Made by a program: the position numbers and the translations under genes. A stretch of 36,586 nt of DNA from an uncultured Clostridia bacterium (GTDB taxonomy: Bacteria > Bacillota > Limnochordia > Darwinibacteriales > Darwinibacteriaceae): assembly GCA_900018335.1 (NCBI GenBank), contig FIZK01000006.1:69576-106161 (forward strand). The letters are read 5' to 3'. The stretch's first letter is position 1. Each line of letters opens with the position of its first letter. Shown here one piece after another: positions 14,805 to 22,616 of this stretch. Below the pieces are notes generated by a model that worked only from the letters and a program-made list of their open reading frames with translations, did no database searches and was not told where the DNA came from.

Positions 14805-15889
14805 GAATCACCTTTCCCCACCTGGGAAACGCCTATATCGCAGTGGAGTCCCTTCTTAGAGGTCTGGGGCATGAACCGGTCACACCTCCCCTCACGAACC
14901 GCCAGACCTTGGAACGGGGGAGTTTCCATAGCCCGGCAGAGATGTGCCTGCCCTTCAAAATCTCTTTAGGCAACATGCTGGAAGGGATCGACTTGGGGGC
15001 GGAGAGCGTGTTGATGATCGGCGGTTGGGGCCCCTGCCGTTTAGGTTACTACGGGGAGATCCAAAGGCTGCTCCTGGAGGCTTTGGGCAAGGAAGTTGAG
15101 TTTATCACTTTGGAAGTACCCAGGGGGAACTATTCCAGGTACATGGTCCACCTCCAGAAGCTGACTGGTTCCACCAAGTTCGACCATCTTAGAAGCGGTG
15201 CCAGTTTGAGCTGGGCAAAGCTAAATGCCCTGGAGGAACTGGAAATCTTAGCACTGCAAACCCGTCCCAGGGAAAAGAAGCGCGGCGCCACCACGGGGTA
15301 TTTGCAGTACCAGCTAGAACAGCTGAGGGCAGCCGAAACCGTTCAGGAGGTGGAGGAGATTCTGTCCACCGCTAGCCGAGGGTTTCTCAGACTCAGGGCA
15401 CGGGAGCAGAACCGGCCGCTGCGGCTGGGCGTGGTGGGGGAGATCTATACAGTGATGGATCCCTTTTCCAACCTGCGCCTGGAAGAACGTTTGGGTTACC
15501 TTGGGGTAGAGGTGGTGCGCACCATCAGCCTTGCGGAGTGGGTGAAAAACCATATCTTTAAGAAGGCCCTGGGCCTTTACAGCCTTGCGCCGCTGCGGCG
15601 TCTGGCAGCAGGTTATCTGCGCGGCTTTATCGGCGGCCACGGGTTGGAAAGTATAGCGCGCAGTGTGGATTTGGCCCGAAAGAACCTGGACGGCGTTGTG
15701 CACGTCCTGCCCCTATCCTGCATGCCCGAGATCGTAGCCCGGGGCATTCTTCCCCGTGTCAGCCGGGATCACGGAATCCCCGTGCTCTCCCTCATGGTGG
15801 ATGAGCACACGGGGGAAGGGGGCTTTCAAACTAGGCTGGAGGCCTTCGTAGATATGGTGCAAAGGAGGGTAGGGCGGCTTGGGAAGTAA
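14801..15889 (+). CDS. 2-hydroxyacyl-CoA dehydratase D-component-like / CoA activase-related protein
   Basis: A 362-residue protein. The ATG at 14801 overlaps the previous stop (ATGA), and the family-like start RITFPHLGNAYIAVE begins right there; the longer ORF from 14699 is spurious. It carries AEMCLPFK, GWGPCRLGYYGE and LSCMPEIVARG, three cysteine motifs of the type that hold an Fe-S cluster in the 2-hydroxyglutaryl-CoA dehydratase / double-cubane-cluster superfamily. The C-terminus (DGVVHVLPLSCMPE, MVDEHTGEGG, TRLEAFVDM) aligns with that of the previous protein, so the two look like paralogous partners. The function in this organism is unknown. Confidence 0.85.
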   Translation: MRITFPHLGNAYIAVESLLRGLGHEPVTPPLTNRQTLERGSFHSPAEMCLPFKISLGNMLEGIDLGAESVLMIGGWGPCRLGYYGEIQRLLLEALGKEVEFITLEVPRGNYSRYMVHLQKLTGSTKFDHLRSGASLSWAKLNALEELEILALQTRPREKKRGATTGYLQYQLEQLRAAETVQEVEEILSTASRGFLRLRAREQNRPLRLGVVGEIYTVMDPFSNLRLEERLGYLGVEVVRTISLAEWVKNHIFKKALGLYSLAPLRRLAAGYLRGFIGGHGLESIARSVDLARKNLDGVVHVLPLSCMPEIVARGILPRVSRDHGIPVLSLMVDEHTGEGGFQTRLEAFVDMVQRRVGRLGK

Positions 15890-16868
15890 AAGCAAGCCTG
15901 TTTACCTGGGAGTTGACGTGGGCAGTGTGAGCACCAACTTCGTGCTCCTCGACGCAGAGGCAGCCGGAGCTTCCGTGGTCTGGAAAAAGTACCTGCGAAC
16001 CCAGGGGGCACCCCTGGTGGCGCTAAAGACCGGCCTGGCCCACATGGCCCAAGAAGGCAGCTGGCGGATAGTTGGCGTGGGGGCCACGGGTAGTGGCCGG
16101 GAGCTTGCCGGCGTAGTGCTGGGGGCAGATGTGGTCAAAAACGAAATCACCGCCCATGCCACAGCGGCCTTGAGCTACGACAGCAATGTGTCCACCATTT
16201 TGGAGATCGGGGGTCAGGATTCGAAGCTGATTATCCTGCGCGATGGGGTGGTCGTAGATTTTGCTATGAACACGGTATGTGCGGCTGGAACCGGTTCATT
16301 TCTAGATCAACAGGCGCACAGACTTGGCATTCCCATCGACGAGTTCGGCCAAGTGGCGCTGCGCAGCACAAGCCCCGTGCGCATTGCTGGGCGGTGCACT
16401 GTATTTGCTGAATCAGACATGGTGCACAAGCAGCAGCTGGGAGTGGATATCGCGGACATCGTGGCGGGTTTGTGCCAAGCCATGGTCCGCAACTTCCTGA
16501 GCAGTCTTGCTAAGGGTAAAGAGCTCTTGCCCACTGTCTTTTTCCAAGGAGGGGTGGCGGCCAATGCCGGCATGCGCCGCTTCTTTGAAGAAACCTTGGC
16601 ACAGCCCATCTACATTCCGGAGCACTACGATGTGATGGGGGCAATTGGAATCGCCCTCTTGGCTGCGGAAGCGCTGGCGGAGGGACACAAGCCGACACGG
16701 TTTCTCGGTTTGGAGAGTGTTCTGCGCAGCGAGGTTGCCGCCCAGGTCTACGAATGCCAGCGCTGCCCGAACGCCTGTGAAATCTCGGAGATTTGGCGTG
16801 ATGGGACGTTCCTGGCCAGTTGGGGAGCGCGCTGCGGCAGACAGGGTAGGGCGGATCAAACCAGCTAG
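15879..16868 (+). CDS. acyl-CoA dehydratase activase (BadF/BadG/BcrA/BcrD ATPase family)
   Basis: A 329-residue protein starting at TTG 9 nt after GGAGGG and overlapping the upstream stop by 11 bp. It has the ASKHA ATPase fold motifs: LGVDVGSVSTNFVLLD (phosphate 1), IGGQDSK, MNTVCAAGTGSFLDQQA and GRCTVFAESDM (the two cysteines that hold the shared [4Fe-4S] cluster of activase dimers), and FFQGGVAAN. A C-terminal addition CQRCPNACEI, followed by GARCG, could bind another metal or cluster. Activases use ATP to push an electron to low potential into a partner Fe-S protein. The two upstream products are the likely partners. In many Firmicutes these modules are fused in one protein of over 1,000 residues. 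Confidence 0.9.
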   Translation: MGSKSKPVYLGVDVGSVSTNFVLLDAEAAGASVVWKKYLRTQGAPLVALKTGLAHMAQEGSWRIVGVGATGSGRELAGVVLGADVVKNEITAHATAALSYDSNVSTILEIGGQDSKLIILRDGVVVDFAMNTVCAAGTGSFLDQQAHRLGIPIDEFGQVALRSTSPVRIAGRCTVFAESDMVHKQQLGVDIADIVAGLCQAMVRNFLSSLAKGKELLPTVFFQGGVAANAGMRRFFEETLAQPIYIPEHYDVMGAIGIALLAAEALAEGHKPTRFLGLESVLRSEVAAQVYECQRCPNACEISEIWRDGTFLASWGARCGRQGRADQTS

Positions 16869-16949
16869 GAAATCTTCAGGCGCCTATCTGGCAGGAACCT
16901 CCTTTTTGTGCTACTATGAAAAGGAGTGGATACATGGGAGGTTTACCCA

Positions 16950-17567
16950 ATGCCGAGTCTCGAACAGATCATTCTGGCGGTGCCCGCCATTTTGCTGGCC
17001 ATCTCTTTCCACGAACTGGGGCACGGCTATGTTGCATATAGGTTGGGCGATCCCACGCCCAAATACCAGGGGCGCTTAACCCTCAATCCCTTAGCCCATC
17101 TGGATCCCCTGGGCACACTGATGTTGGTTCTTTTTAGGATTGGCTGGGCCAAACCCGTGATGATCAACTCCCATTATTTCAAGAATCCGCGGCAGGGTAC
17201 CATCTTGGTTTCCCTGGCTGGACCACTGGCTAATCTACTCTTGGGCTGGCTGTTCTACAATGCGGCGAAGCTGGCAGCTCCCCGGCTACCCTATACTACC
17301 TTTTCCAGCACCCTCATGGTTTTTCTGCTCATCAACGTGGAGATGAATCTAGGGCTGGCCGCCTTTAACCTCATACCCATTCCTCCCCTGGATGGGTCGC
17401 ACATTCTGGCAGGTTTGCTGCCGCCCCGGGCTTCCTATGGCTATGCCAAACTGGCGCCTTACGGGCCAGTGCTCTTGGCTGTGCTACTCATCTCCGGAGG
17501 TGCCAGGTTGATCATGAGTCCTATATATAGGGTCTTGTCGCAGATTTTACTGCGGCTGTCTCTCTAG
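16950..17567 (+). CDS. site-2 protease family membrane metalloprotease (M50)
   Basis: A 205-residue, multi-helix membrane protein. The ATG at 16950 follows GGGAGGT by 8 nt and was chosen over the in-frame GTG at 16926, which is upstream of that site. FHELGHGYVAYRLGD supplies the HExxH zinc site, and NLIPIPPLDGSHIL supplies the third ligand (Asp), so the protease should be active inside the membrane. Short M50 proteins of this type (YwhC/FpmP-like) commonly precede scpAB in Firmicutes; their substrates are unknown. The stop directly abuts the scpA region, so the genes are co-transcribed. The 80 bp upstream contains a TACTAT but no convincing -35. Confidence 0.9.
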   Translation: MPSLEQIILAVPAILLAISFHELGHGYVAYRLGDPTPKYQGRLTLNPLAHLDPLGTLMLVLFRIGWAKPVMINSHYFKNPRQGTILVSLAGPLANLLLGWLFYNAAKLAAPRLPYTTFSSTLMVFLLINVEMNLGLAAFNLIPIPPLDGSHILAGLLPPRASYGYAKLAPYGPVLLAVLLISGGARLIMSPIYRVLSQILLRLSL

Positions 17568-17576
17568 GTGGAGCCC

Positions 17577-18317
17577 ATGGGATACGTGGTTCAGCTCGAG
17601 GTTTACCAGGGGCCTTTCGATCTGCTCCTGGATTTGATTGCCAAGAACGAAGTGGATATTTGGGACATACCCATTGCCGCCATCACGGAGCAGTACTTAG
17701 CCTATCTCTATTCTCTCCAGGAAAAGGACCTGGCCATTGCCGGCGAGTTTTTGGTCATGGCTGCCACTTTGATTCGTCTCAAATCCCGCCTGCTTTTGCC
17801 CCAAGAACCTGTGGAGGAAGACAGCGAGGAACCTGAAGATCCCCGCAAGGAACTGGTGGAGCAGCTGCTCCGCTATAAGTTCTTCAAAGAGGCCGCGCAG
17901 TTTCTGCAGGCCCGTTACACTGATGCGGTGCGCTATTACACCAAAGGCCAGCGACTCGAGCGGTACAATCTGACCCCCATCTACACTCAACCGGTGGGCG
18001 ATTTGACCCTGGAAGACTTGGCCCGAGTCTACGAAAATCTCCGCAGAGAGCAGGACAATGGGGAGCCTCGGGTGCATGAGATTTACGCGCGCATACCGCT
18101 ACAGGAGCGCATCGCCCTGGTGCGCTTACGGCTCGTGGGAAGCCCCCGGCTGAGCTTTCGGTCCCTACTGCAGGATTGTACTCCCGGTGAGATTGTGGGA
18201 ACGTTTTTGGCCGTGTTGGAACTGGTGCGCCTGGGGGAGATTAGGGTGGTGCAGGACACGTTGTTTGGCGAGATCAGCATCCAACCCTATCTTTGGGAAG
18301 TGGAGGTCAATCCATGA
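17577..18317 (+). CDS. scpA: segregation and condensation protein A (ScpA kleisin)
   Basis: A 246-residue kleisin that bridges the SMC heads and ScpB in the condensin complex for chromosome compaction and segregation. Recognisable are YVVQLEVYQGPFDLLLDLI at the N-terminus (neck-binding region), EFLVMAATLIRLKSRLLLP, an acidic linker (EEDSEEPEDP) and a C-terminal winged helix (TFLAVLELVRLGEIRVVQD). I prefer the ATG at 17577, which has AGGTGGAG before it; the in-frame GTG at 17568 has no ribosome-binding site. Overlaps scpB by 4 bp. Confidence 0.95.
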   Translation: MGYVVQLEVYQGPFDLLLDLIAKNEVDIWDIPIAAITEQYLAYLYSLQEKDLAIAGEFLVMAATLIRLKSRLLLPQEPVEEDSEEPEDPRKELVEQLLRYKFFKEAAQFLQARYTDAVRYYTKGQRLERYNLTPIYTQPVGDLTLEDLARVYENLRREQDNGEPRVHEIYARIPLQERIALVRLRLVGSPRLSFRSLLQDCTPGEIVGTFLAVLELVRLGEIRVVQDTLFGEISIQPYLWEVEVNP

Positions 18318-18823
18318 CGCTGGCAGAAGCAAGAGTGGTTGTTGAAGGGTTGATTTTTGCGGCGGAACGTCCCTTGAGTGCCAAGGAGATAGCGGAGATC
18401 GTGGACCTAGATAAGCCCACCGTGGAGGCCCTGGTGGAGGACATCCGCCGGGACTACGCCCAGGGAGCACTCACCATCCGCCTGGTGGCAGGCGGCTACC
18501 AGATAGTAACCAAGCCCGAGTTGGCGCCTTGGGTTGAAAAGCTGGGCCGGCCTGTGATCCACGCCCCCCTTTCCACTGCCGCCACTGAGACCTTGGCCAT
18601 TATTGCCTATGAGCAGCCCATCACGAGGGCGGAAGTGGAACAGATCCGCGGGGTGCGGTCGGACAGTGCAATAAACACGCTCTTGGAGCGGGAACTCATT
18701 TGCGAAGTGGGCCGCAAGGAGGGCCCGGGCAGGCCCATCTTGTACGGCGTGACAGACAAGTTCCTGGAGCATTTCGGCCTGAGGAGCGTTGATGAACTGC
18801 CCATAAAAAGCATAGGTGAATGA
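18314..18823 (+). CDS. scpB: segregation and condensation protein B (ScpB)
   Basis: A 169-residue protein that dimerises and binds ScpA in the SMC complex. The ATG at 18314 overlaps the scpA stop (ATGA) and follows GGAGGT; the longer frame from 18293 is not needed. Two winged-helix domains are visible: EGLIFAAERPLSAKEIAEI and the conserved LSTAATETLAIIAYEQPITRAE..IRGV region, followed by GRKEGPGRPILYGVT. A terminator-like hairpin starts 16 bp after the stop, separating scpAB from ytfI-ytfJ. Confidence 0.96.
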   Translation: MTLAEARVVVEGLIFAAERPLSAKEIAEIVDLDKPTVEALVEDIRRDYAQGALTIRLVAGGYQIVTKPELAPWVEKLGRPVIHAPLSTAATETLAIIAYEQPITRAEVEQIRGVRSDSAINTLLERELICEVGRKEGPGRPILYGVTDKFLEHFGLRSVDELPIKSIGE

Positions 18824-18838
18824 AAATGATGGTAGATT

Positions 18839-18880
18839 AAGACTGAGTGGAGGTGTCCCCATGCTGCTCAGTCTTTTTTT
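18839..18880 (+). terminator. terminator-like hairpin that encloses the start region of the DUF2953 gene
   Basis: AAGACTGAG (18839-18847) pairs perfectly with CTCAGTCTT (18867-18875), ending in seven T (18874-18880). The 19-nt loop holds the GGAGGTG ribosome-binding site (18849-18855) and the ATG (18861) of the next gene, so termination and initiation should exclude each other. Confidence 0.72.
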
Positions 18881-19391
18881 GCTGTTCGTTGTGTTCCTGC
18901 TCACGGCAGCATTCAGGGTGGAGATCGAAGTTGCTTTGGACAGGGATGCTATACAGCCCAAGCTCAGGGTGGGAGTGGCTGGGGTTTCCTTCTCCGTCCC
19001 CAAAAGGCTGCTGACCAAAATGAGCAGCACGATTAGGCAGCGCAATCTAGGGAACCCAGAGCAGCTGCTGCGGGGGATGAAGTTGGGGCTGCGCCTCCTG
19101 GACAGTTTTGTGCAGATGGTGGAATTGTTTCATCTCAAGGCAATCATTGGCACCGGTGACCCCTTCTGGAGTGCCCTCAGCTGCGGGGGTGTCTGGAGCC
19201 TTTTGGGCCCGTTTTTTGCTGGCTTGAGCGCTGGTAACCGGCTGGAGTCGGTGCCTGAAATCTCAATCCAACCCGATTTCGACGAGGTCCGTTTGGCGCT
19301 CTACCTGCACTGCATATTCCGCTTTCGACTTGGTCAGATTATAATCAACGAACTGAAACGAATGGCCTTCGCTTGGCAGGCAAGAACTTAG
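18861..19391 (+). CDS. DUF2953 domain protein (YtfI-like)
   Basis: A 176-residue protein with one N-terminal membrane segment (MLLSLFLLFVVFLLTAAF) and a C-terminal soluble part including GTGDPFWSALSCGGVWSLLG and IQPDFDE, features of DUF2953. B. subtilis YtfI belongs to this family and also precedes ytfJ. The function is unknown; the pairing suggests a sporulation role. Start: the ATG at 18861, 5 nt after GGAGGTG; the longer ORF from 18816 overlaps scpB without a proper site. The start region lies in the loop of a terminator-like hairpin. Confidence 0.85.
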   Translation: MLLSLFLLFVVFLLTAAFRVEIEVALDRDAIQPKLRVGVAGVSFSVPKRLLTKMSSTIRQRNLGNPEQLLRGMKLGLRLLDSFVQMVELFHLKAIIGTGDPFWSALSCGGVWSLLGPFFAGLSAGNRLESVPEISIQPDFDEVRLALYLHCIFRFRLGQIIINELKRMAFAWQART

Positions 19392-19410
19392 GCTTAAAAG
19401 GAGCAGAGCT

Positions 19411-19830
19411 ATGACCAACAGACATCCCATAGAAGGACTTATGCAGACCGCCATGGAAAGTCTGAAGACCATGGTGGACGTGAATACCATTCTTGGCGAT
19501 CCAGTGGAAACGCCCGATGGGGCAGTGATTGTTCCCGTGAGCCGGGTTAGCTTTGGGTTCGCGGCTGGAGGAAGTGAGTTTGCGTCGGCCAACGCCAAAG
19601 GTAGTGAGGAAAGCCACCCCTTTGGGGGAGGCAGCGGGGCTGGTATCGCCCTGAACCCCGTGGCCTTCTTGGTAGTTGGCAGGGAGACTGTGCGCCTTCT
19701 ACCGGTGAACCAGTCGGCAATCTACGACCGCCTAATTGACACTGTACCCCAACTCATTGACCGCATCCAGGGCATGGTCAAAGGTGAGCACACCACCGAT
19801 GGAGTGGTGAGAACAACGTACAAAGTGTGA
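19411..19830 (+). CDS. ytfJ: sporulation protein YtfJ / GerW family
   Basis: A 139-residue protein with HPIEGLMQTAMESLKTMVDV at the N-terminus, DGAVIVPVSRVSFGFAAGGSE in the middle, a glycine-rich FGGGSGAGIALNPVAFLVV and a C-terminal helix. This is the YtfJ (GerW) family, linked in B. subtilis to the spore and to normal L-alanine germination. ATG after AAAAGGAGCAGAGCT. It follows DUF2953 by 19 bp as in other spore formers and ends in its own terminator. Confidence 0.94.
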   Translation: MTNRHPIEGLMQTAMESLKTMVDVNTILGDPVETPDGAVIVPVSRVSFGFAAGGSEFASANAKGSEESHPFGGGSGAGIALNPVAFLVVGRETVRLLPVNQSAIYDRLIDTVPQLIDRIQGMVKGEHTTDGVVRTTYKV

Positions 19831-19847
19831 CGCTTGCTGTGTGGACG

Positions 19848-19877
19848 GGGGGCTTCCAGGAGGGAGCCCTCTTTTTT
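19848..19877 (+). terminator. intrinsic terminator after ytfJ
   Basis: GGGGGCTTCC (19848-19857) pairs with GGGAGCCCTC (19862-19871) using G-U pairs; loop AGGA; six T follow. Confidence 0.88.
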
Positions 19878-19878
19878 C

Positions 19879-19907
19879 TTGCGGTTTACTGGCAAGTTGG
19901 GTATTAT
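19879..19907 (+). promoter_or_regulatory. candidate sigma-A promoter of the rluB unit
   Basis: TTGCGG (19879-19884), 17-bp spacer, TATTAT (19902-19907), placed just after the ytfJ terminator and about 22 bp before the rluB start. It would give a very short leader. Confidence 0.55.
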
Positions 19908-19929
19908 TGGACTGAAAGGGGAGTCTGTG

Positions 19930-20643
19930 GTGGAGCGGCTGCAGAAGGTAATGGCCCAAGCTGGGGTTGGTTCGCGCCGGGCTTGTGAAGAACTGATCAA
20001 GAACAACCGCGTCCTGGTGAACGGAAAACCAGCCGTTCTCGGCCAGAGGGTTGACCCAGAAACAGACGTAGTGCTCGTGGATGGCCGGCCATTGGGCTTA
20101 CGCGAGCCCAAGCGCTACTTCATCCTAAACAAGCCCCGGGGCTATGTGACCACCAGCAAGGAACAGTTTGGGCGCAGAAGCGTGCTCGATCTGGTTAGGG
20201 TGCCCGAGCGCATCTATCCCGTGGGCCGCCTGGATTATGACTCGGAAGGCCTAGTTTTGCTGACCAATGATGGCGAGCTGGCTTACCGCGTCATGCATCC
20301 CAAGTTTCAGCTCCCCAAGACGTATAAAGTGAGGGTCAGAGATCAAGTGACCATGGATGCAGTCTATCGCTTGCGCACCGGGGTTATGCTCTCCGACGGC
20401 CCCACGAGGCCAGCCCAGGTGGAGGTGCTTAAGGCTGCGCAAGACAGCTCGGTACTGAGGATTACCATCACGGAAGGGCGCAACAGGCAGATCAGGCGCA
20501 TGTGCTCTGCGGTTGGATATGAAGTGGTGCGTTTGGTTCGGGAGGCCATGGGCCCCCTCACGCTACGCGGGCTTGCTGCGGGCGAATACAGGGCTCTACG
20601 CCCCCGGGAGCTGCAAAGGCTCTTCGAGGCTGTGGGACTATGA
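19930..20643 (+). CDS. rluB: rRNA pseudouridine synthase, RsuA/RluB family
   Basis: A 237-residue enzyme. Residues 1-60 are an S4 RNA-binding domain (ERLQKVMAQAGVGSRRACEELI), followed by the catalytic domain with GRLDYDSEGLVLLTNDGELA (catalytic Asp in RLDYDSEG) and EGRNRQIRRMCSAVGYEV. Members isomerise one uridine in 23S (RluB) or 16S (RsuA) rRNA; position beside scpAB favours RluB. I chose the GTG at 19930 (7 nt after AAAGGGGAG; 19927 is an alternative). The longer frame from 19834 crosses the terminator and promoter and is spurious. Overlaps the next gene by 4 bp. Confidence 0.93.
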   Translation: MERLQKVMAQAGVGSRRACEELIKNNRVLVNGKPAVLGQRVDPETDVVLVDGRPLGLREPKRYFILNKPRGYVTTSKEQFGRRSVLDLVRVPERIYPVGRLDYDSEGLVLLTNDGELAYRVMHPKFQLPKTYKVRVRDQVTMDAVYRLRTGVMLSDGPTRPAQVEVLKAAQDSSVLRITITEGRNRQIRRMCSAVGYEVVRLVREAMGPLTLRGLAAGEYRALRPRELQRLFEAVGL

Positions 20644-21932
20644 GCGGTCCTGTCGTAGTGATCGGTGCAGGGGCCTCGGGCCTCTTCGCTGCTGGCTTTT
20701 TGGCGCGGAGAGGTGCCCGTGTGCAGGTTCTGGAGAAGATGCCCCGCACCGCATCGAAAATGCGCATCTCGGGCAAAGGCCGCTGCAATCTCACCAACAA
20801 CATGCCCTTGGAGGAGTTTATCGCCCAGTACCCTGGAAACGGGAGGTTCTTATACAGTGCCCTGCATCGGTTTTCCAACCGAGACTGCATGGACTTCTTC
20901 ACGAGCCTGGGTGTGGAACTCAAGGTGGAGCGGGGACAGAGGGTTTTCCCCGTTTCCGACAACGCCCATGAGGCAGCCGATGCTCTGGAGCGTTTTGCCC
21001 GCAGCCAGGGTGCGGAGATCTATTTAGGGCACAAGGTGGTTAGAATCGAGGCTTCCCCATCGGGGGGAATCAATAGTGTAGTGGCTGTCCACAATGGCGA
21101 GGAGAAGGTTTTTCCCACGGAAACGGTGATCGTGGCAACGGGCGGCTTGAGTTACCCGGGAACAGGCTCCACGGGCGATGGCCTGGTTTTCGCCGCAGAT
21201 TTGGGCCACGTCATTGTGGAACCAAGACCCGCTTTGGTTCCCATCCGTGTGGAGGAGCCGTGGGCAGCTGAACTGGCCGGTTTGAGCTTGAGGAATGTGG
21301 AGTTACAGGTGGACAATCCCCAAGGAGGAAGAGCGAGGTACTTTGGCGAATTAATGTTTGCCCATTTTGGTGTGACGGGACCCATAGTGCTCACCGCAAG
21401 CGAGCAAATTGGGCTGTGGCTCAAGGAGAGCGGGCGCAAGTTAAAGGCGTTCATTGATCTCAAACCCGCCCTCGACGAAGCCCAGCTGGACCAGAGGCTG
21501 CTGAGGGACTTCGCTGAGTTTTCCCGCAAGCAGTTTAAAAATGCCCTCGATATGCTGCTGCCCAAGCGGCTGATTCCCGTGGTGGTAACGCTTTCGGGCA
21601 TTGACCCCCAGAAGCAGTGTCACCAGCTCACACGCGCAGAGAGGCACAGGTTGCGCAGTTTACTCAAGGGTTTACCCCTGACAATCACCAAGACCCTGCC
21701 CATTGCCGCGGCCATTGTAACGGCCGGGGGGGTTGACGTCAGGGAAGTGGATCCCCGCACCATGGAATCCAAGAAGGTCAAGGGTTTGTTCTTCTGCGGC
21801 GAAGTACTGGATGTGCACGGAGTAACAGGTGGTTTTAACCTGCAGGCTGCGTTTTCAACGGGTTATTGTGCTGCGCATGGTGTTCGTCTATCCCCGGTTC
21901 TCCATGGCACTGAGTCATCACAGGAGAGGTGA
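20640..21932 (+). CDS. FAD-dependent oxidoreductase of the HI0933 / YtfP / BaiN-like family
   Basis: A 430-residue flavoprotein. It opens with VVVIGAGASGLFAAGFLARRGA (dinucleotide-binding Rossmann motif) and then SGKGRCNLTN, the hallmark of the HI0933-like family. IVATGGLSYPGTGSTGDG and, near the C-terminus, TAGGVDVREVDPRTMESK and GEVLDVHGVTGGFNLQAAFSTG are also conserved. Its reaction is unknown in most bacteria; a relative, BaiN, was proposed to act on bile-acid derivatives, which should not be transferred here. The ATG overlaps the rluB stop (ATGA) and the stop abuts the cmk start, so it is co-translated within this operon. Confidence 0.9.
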   Translation: MSGPVVVIGAGASGLFAAGFLARRGARVQVLEKMPRTASKMRISGKGRCNLTNNMPLEEFIAQYPGNGRFLYSALHRFSNRDCMDFFTSLGVELKVERGQRVFPVSDNAHEAADALERFARSQGAEIYLGHKVVRIEASPSGGINSVVAVHNGEEKVFPTETVIVATGGLSYPGTGSTGDGLVFAADLGHVIVEPRPALVPIRVEEPWAAELAGLSLRNVELQVDNPQGGRARYFGELMFAHFGVTGPIVLTASEQIGLWLKESGRKLKAFIDLKPALDEAQLDQRLLRDFAEFSRKQFKNALDMLLPKRLIPVVVTLSGIDPQKQCHQLTRAERHRLRSLLKGLPLTITKTLPIAAAIVTAGGVDVREVDPRTMESKKVKGLFFCGEVLDVHGVTGGFNLQAAFSTGYCAAHGVRLSPVLHGTESSQER

Positions 21933-22616
21933 ATGTTGACAGTGAAAATTGCCATAGATGGCCCAGCGGGGGCCGGAAAAAGCACTATTGCCCGTATAGT
22001 AGCCAAGCGCTTAGGACTGCGTTATTTGGATACGGGTGCCATGTACCGTGCAGTTACCCTGGCGGCGCTGAAAAAGGGAGTGTCCTGCGCAGACGAGGAG
22101 GCACTCCTCAGGGTGGCAACGTCCATGGACTTGGAGATAGTCTTCGAGAAAGAGACCAAGAGCAATCTCGTATACCTCAATGGCGAGGATGTGACTTCGG
22201 CAATTCGGCAGCCTGAGGTTAACGCAAGTGTCTCGTTGGTTTCCAGTCACAAAAAAGTGAGGGAGTTCATCGTGGCCCTGCAGAAGGAAATCGGGCGGCA
22301 GGGCTGTATTGTTATGGATGGCAGGGATATAGGTACTGTGGTTATGCCCGATGCCGATTGGAAGATCTTCCTGCAGGCCAGTGTGGAGGAAAGGGCTCGA
22401 CGGCGCCAGAAGGAACTTCAGCGCAACGGCCACGCGGTGGATCTTGTGGAACTGGAAGAACAGATTCGCCAGCGCGATCACTCTGATTCCACCAGGGAAG
22501 TTTCCCCTTTGAGAAAGGCGGAGGATGCCATTGAGGTGGATACCACGCACATGAATATTGAGCAAGTGGTGGACAAAGTGCTGGCGATAATTAAGGGGGC
22601 AGACGAGGATGTATAG
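21933..22616 (+). CDS. cmk: cytidylate kinase
   Basis: A 227-residue enzyme phosphorylating CMP/dCMP with ATP. P-loop IAIDGPAGAGKSTIAR, CMP-binding YLDTGAMYRAVTL, MDGRDIGTVVMPDADWKIFL, and the lid region with RQKELQRNG and DSTREVSPLRKAEDA are all present. ATG at 21933 directly follows the previous stop and has AGGAGAGGTGA before it. The 3' end overlaps plsC by 8 bp. The order cmk-plsC-ispH/rpsA is common in clostridia. Confidence 0.97.
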   Translation: MLTVKIAIDGPAGAGKSTIARIVAKRLGLRYLDTGAMYRAVTLAALKKGVSCADEEALLRVATSMDLEIVFEKETKSNLVYLNGEDVTSAIRQPEVNASVSLVSSHKKVREFIVALQKEIGRQGCIVMDGRDIGTVVMPDADWKIFLQASVEERARRRQKELQRNGHAVDLVELEEQIRQRDHSDSTREVSPLRKAEDAIEVDTTHMNIEQVVDKVLAIIKGADEDV

